DNA of 7,236 nt from Clostridia bacterium. GTDB taxonomy: Bacteria; Bacillota; Clostridia; Oscillospirales; Acutalibacteraceae. Numbering within the stretch: position 1 is the stretch's first letter; each line of letters begins with the position of its first letter. The stretch covers positions 1 to 7,236 of the forward strand of contig CAAEVU010000039.1 of NCBI GenBank assembly GCA_900759575.1. The letters are read 5' to 3'. The translations under genes were made by a program, and so were the position numbers. Below, one piece after another: positions 5,778 to 7,236 of the stretch. Under the pieces are notes generated by a model, which had not been told where the DNA came from, ran no database searches, and saw nothing but the letters and a program-made list of their open reading frames with translations.

Positions 5778-5865
5778 AACGGGCAAAGGGCCGCGGCCTT
5801 ATCCGCGGAACGTTTTTAGGCAGCAAGCGGGTGATCCCGCTTTGATTGTGAGGGGCATTGCCCCT
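5765..5865 (+). promoter_or_regulatory. Tandem hairpins between nusG and rplK
   Basis: A hairpin GCCCGT (5765-5770) / ACGGGC (5779-5784) spans the nusG stop. It competes with a composite stem of AAAACG (5776-5781) / CGTTTT (5811-5816) enclosing CCGCGG (5791-5796) / CCGCGG (5803-5808), which ends in TTTTT (5813-5817) and resembles an imperfect intrinsic terminator. Two compact hairpins follow: AAGCGGG-TGAT-CCCGCTT (5825-5842) and AGGGGC-ATT-GCCCCT (5851-5865). No convincing promoter is seen before rplK, so this is most likely read-through RNA with a possible partial terminator or attenuator, or RNA-processing signals. Confidence 0.5.
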
Positions 5866-5915
5866 GTGGGAGGCACAGCCGAAATTTTTGTCACGGTTGC
5901 GCCGCCATCCACCAC
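5866..5915 (+). promoter_or_regulatory. Candidate ribosomal protein L1 binding site in the rplK leader
   Basis: GTGGGAGGC (5866-5874) faces CCAC at 5912-5915 (or 5909-5912) across an inner imperfect stem (GCA/TGC and CCG/CGG). The L1 stalk of 23S rRNA, as I recall it for E. coli, has GUGGGAGGC on one side and AUACCACC on the other, so the 5' strand is an exact 9-base match. In E. coli, L1 is known to repress its own rplK-rplA operon by binding such a mimic near the rplK start. The element ends 8 bases before the rplK ribosome site GGAGG (5923-5927). The 3' side is less canonical than in the second copy. Confidence 0.55.
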
Positions 5916-5936
5916 GAATTTTGGAGGTGCAAACAA

Positions 5937-6362
5937 ATGGCTCAGAAGGTTACGGGCTTTATCAAGCTCCAGATCCCTGCCGGCAAAGCGACTCCGGCAC
6001 CGCCTGTTGGCCCCGCGCTCGGCCAGCATGGTGTAAACATTATGGCGTTTACTAAGGAATTCAACGAGCGTACTAAGAACGATGTGGGCCTGATTATCCC
6101 TGTCGTTATCACGGTGTACGCCGATCGTTCTTTCACATTTATCACCAAGACCCCTCCGGCCGCCGTGCTGATCAAGAAGGCCTGCGGAATTGAGACGGCT
6201 TCCGGTGAGCCCAACAAGAAGAAGGTCGCCAAGATCACCCGCGAGCAGGTGCAGAAGATCGCCGAGCAGAAGATGCCCGACTTGAACGCTGCTTCCGTTG
6301 AGACTGCCATGAGCATGATCGCCGGTACTGCCCGCAGCATGGGTATCGAAGTAGTAGATTAA
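5937..6362 (+). CDS. rplK: 50S ribosomal protein L11
   Basis: Binds the GTPase-associated centre of 23S rRNA, supports factor-driven GTP hydrolysis, and is needed for RelA-type sensing of uncharged tRNA; it is also the thiostrepton-site protein. The 141-residue product has normal length. The proline-rich N-terminal region IPAGKATPAPPVGPALGQHG (13-32) with NIMAFTKEFN, the VVITVYADRSFTFITKTPPAA block and the C-terminal rRNA-binding domain (about 75-141, ending AGTARSMGIEVVD) are all canonical. The ATG at 5937 follows GGAGG (5923-5927) by 9 bases. A candidate L1-binding element lies just upstream. The gap to rplA is 56 bases and holds a second such element. Confidence 0.98.
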   Translation: MAQKVTGFIKLQIPAGKATPAPPVGPALGQHGVNIMAFTKEFNERTKNDVGLIIPVVITVYADRSFTFITKTPPAAVLIKKACGIETASGEPNKKKVAKITREQVQKIAEQKMPDLNAASVETAMSMIAGTARSMGIEVVD

Positions 6363-6368
6363 TTCCCG

Positions 6369-6404
6369 GGTGGGAGGAAATCTTTGGATCCGATATTTAC
6401 CACT
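6369..6404 (+). promoter_or_regulatory. Second candidate L1-binding element, directly upstream of rplA
   Basis: GTGG (6370-6373) pairs with CCAC (6400-6403). An asymmetric internal loop, GAGG (6374-6377) opposite TA (6398-6399), follows, then an inner stem AAATC (6378-6382) with GAT-A-TT (6392-6397, one bulged A) and a 9-base loop. The GUGGGAGG strand facing an A-rich ...UACCAC strand copies the base of the 23S rRNA L1 stalk (GUGGGAGGC against GAAAUACCAC, recalled). CCAC ends only 1 base before the rplA ribosome site GGAGG (6405-6409), so bound L1 would be expected to block initiation. Function is inferred. Confidence 0.6.
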
Positions 6405-6418
6405 GGAGGAAAGAGACA

Positions 6419-7111
6419 ATGAAACACGGTAAAAAATATGTGGAAGGCGCAAAGCTCATCGACCGCAGCAAGCTGTATGACACTGCTGAGGCCCTGGACA
6501 TCTGCGTCAAGACTGGTACCGCTAAGTTCGACGAGACCGTCGAGCTGCATGTAAAGCTGGGCGTTGACGGCCGTCACGCCGACCAGCAGGTTCGTGGCGC
6601 CATCGTGCTGCCCAACGGCACTGGCAAGAGCGTGCGTGTTCTGGTCATCTGCAAGCCCGATAAAGAAGAGGACGCCAAGGCTGCCGGCGCTGATTTCGTT
6701 GGCGGCGAGGAAATGGTCCAGAAGATCCAGTCCGAGAACTGGATGGACTTCGACGTGCTGATCACCACTCCCGACATGATGGGTCAGGTTGGCCGTCTGG
6801 GCCGTCTGCTTGGTCCCCGTGGCTTGATGCCTAACCCCAAGGCTGGTACTGTGACCCCCGACGTTGGCAAGGCTGTTACCGATGCTAAGGCCGGTAAGAT
6901 CGAGTATCGTCTGGATAAGACCAACATCATCCATTGCCCCATCGGCAAAGTGTCCTTTGGCACTGAGAAGCTTCAGGAGAACTTTGACACCCTGATGGAT
7001 GCCATTGTCAAGGCGAAGCCCTCTGCCGCAAAAGGCCAGTATGTGCGTTCCTGCGTGGTTAGCGCCACCATGGGCCCCGGTGTGAAGATCAACCCTGCAA
7101 AGTTTATCTAA
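6419..7111 (+). CDS. rplA: 50S ribosomal protein L1
   Basis: Large-subunit protein that forms the mobile L1 stalk at the E site and, in E. coli, represses translation of its own operon by binding the mRNA. The 230-residue product is of normal length. N-terminal domain I shows KKYVEGAKLID, ETVELHVKLGVDGRHADQQVRGAIVLPNGTGK (39-70) and the C-terminal return KLQENFDTLMDAIVKAKPSAAKGQYVRS. Domain II carries DVLITTPDMMGQVGRLGRLLGPRGLMPNPKAGTV (112-145), the family signature. The ATG at 6419 follows GGAGG (6405-6409) by 9 bases. The gene ends 16 bases before the -35 of the next promoter, and no classical terminator is seen in that short space. Confidence 0.98.
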   Translation: MKHGKKYVEGAKLIDRSKLYDTAEALDICVKTGTAKFDETVELHVKLGVDGRHADQQVRGAIVLPNGTGKSVRVLVICKPDKEEDAKAAGADFVGGEEMVQKIQSENWMDFDVLITTPDMMGQVGRLGRLLGPRGLMPNPKAGTVTPDVGKAVTDAKAGKIEYRLDKTNIIHCPIGKVSFGTEKLQENFDTLMDAIVKAKPSAAKGQYVRSCVVSATMGPGVKINPAKFI

Positions 7112-7127
7112 GTGATAAATTTTAGGC

Positions 7128-7157
7128 TTGACAAAGCCTGGCTCGATTTGTTATAAT
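7128..7157 (+). promoter_or_regulatory. Consensus promoter for the rplJ-rplL (L10/L7-L12) transcript
   Basis: A perfect -35 TTGACA (7128-7133), an 18-base spacer and a perfect -10 TATAAT (7152-7157) predict a start near 7164. The -35 sits in the middle of a perfect inverted repeat, AGGCTT-GACA-AAGCCT (7124-7139). This gives the downstream rplJ unit its own supply of transcripts besides read-through from rplA. Confidence 0.88.
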
Positions 7158-7161
7158 GATA

Positions 7162-7236
7162 AAGCTGTCCATCCAAAGACAGCAGGTTTGTAAACGGTTT
7201 TGTCCGGCCTGCCGAGGAAAGACGAGCAGAAGGAAC
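7162..7236 (+). ncRNA. Ribosomal protein L10 leader (5' part, cut by the right edge)
   Basis: The segment has the conserved marks of the L10 leader found before rplJ in many bacteria: CCAAAGACAGCAGG (7173-7186), and CCTGCCGAGG (7208-7217) pairing back to it through GCAGG (7182-7186) / CCTGC (7208-7212). L10, or the L10-L7/L12 complex, is known to bind this leader and repress its own synthesis. An alternative local hairpin GCTGTC (7164-7169) / GACAGC (7178-7183) overlaps the first strand of the main stem. The rplJ coding region should begin beyond the window; an AGAAGGA stretch close to the edge may be its ribosome site. Confidence 0.88.

Noticed and set aside
5842..5865. A separate promoter for rplK
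   Set aside because: TTGATT at 5842-5847 resembles a -35, but no acceptable -10 box follows at 16-19 bases; the region is GC-rich hairpin.

Overview
The window is a block of core bacterial housekeeping genes, most likely from a Gram-positive Clostridia/Eubacteriales member. An Oscillospiraceae-like lineage is my guess, not a proof. The clues are strong purine-rich Shine-Dalgarno sites on nearly every gene, consensus TTGACA/TATAAT-type promoters, the ddl-murI-DUF1934-argS arrangement (a ywiB-argS pair is known in Bacillus), and the rpmG-secE-nusG-rplK-rplA order ending in an L10 leader. I see no mobile element, CRISPR array, tRNA, rRNA or phage gene.

Left part (1-3657, minus strand): a tightly packed operon reads leftward from a well-formed promoter (3629-3657). 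Its order is ddl (D-Ala-D-Ala ligase), murI (glutamate racemase), a DUF1934/YwiB-like protein, and argS. The argS gene runs off the left edge, so only its first 372 codons are present. Gaps between these genes are about 20-25 bases. Two genes supply D-amino-acid precursors for peptidoglycan; argS and the DUF1934 protein follow in the same transcript.

Middle (3658-4608, plus strand): a divergent promoter (3699-3727, extended -10) drives one unrecognised 261-codon gene with a TTG start and a lysine-rich tail, closed by an intrinsic terminator at 4577-4608.

Right part (4682-7236, plus strand): a strong promoter at 4682-4711 starts the rpmG-secE-nusG-rplK-rplA cluster (ribosomal protein L33, translocase subunit SecE, transcription factor NusG, L11, L1). 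It is rich in RNA structure. There is a structured leader before rpmG and a run of three hairpins between nusG and rplK. Two segments resemble the L1-binding stalk of 23S rRNA (a GTGGGAGG strand facing a CCAC strand), one before rplK and one between rplK and rplA. A new promoter (7128-7157) then begins the L10 leader that normally precedes rplJ-rplL; the rplJ coding region lies beyond the right edge.

The most interesting signal is regulatory: the apparent pair of L1 autoregulatory sites flanking rplK, the second touching the rplA ribosome-binding site. No unknown multi-gene system is evident; the only unrecognised protein is the 261-residue one.
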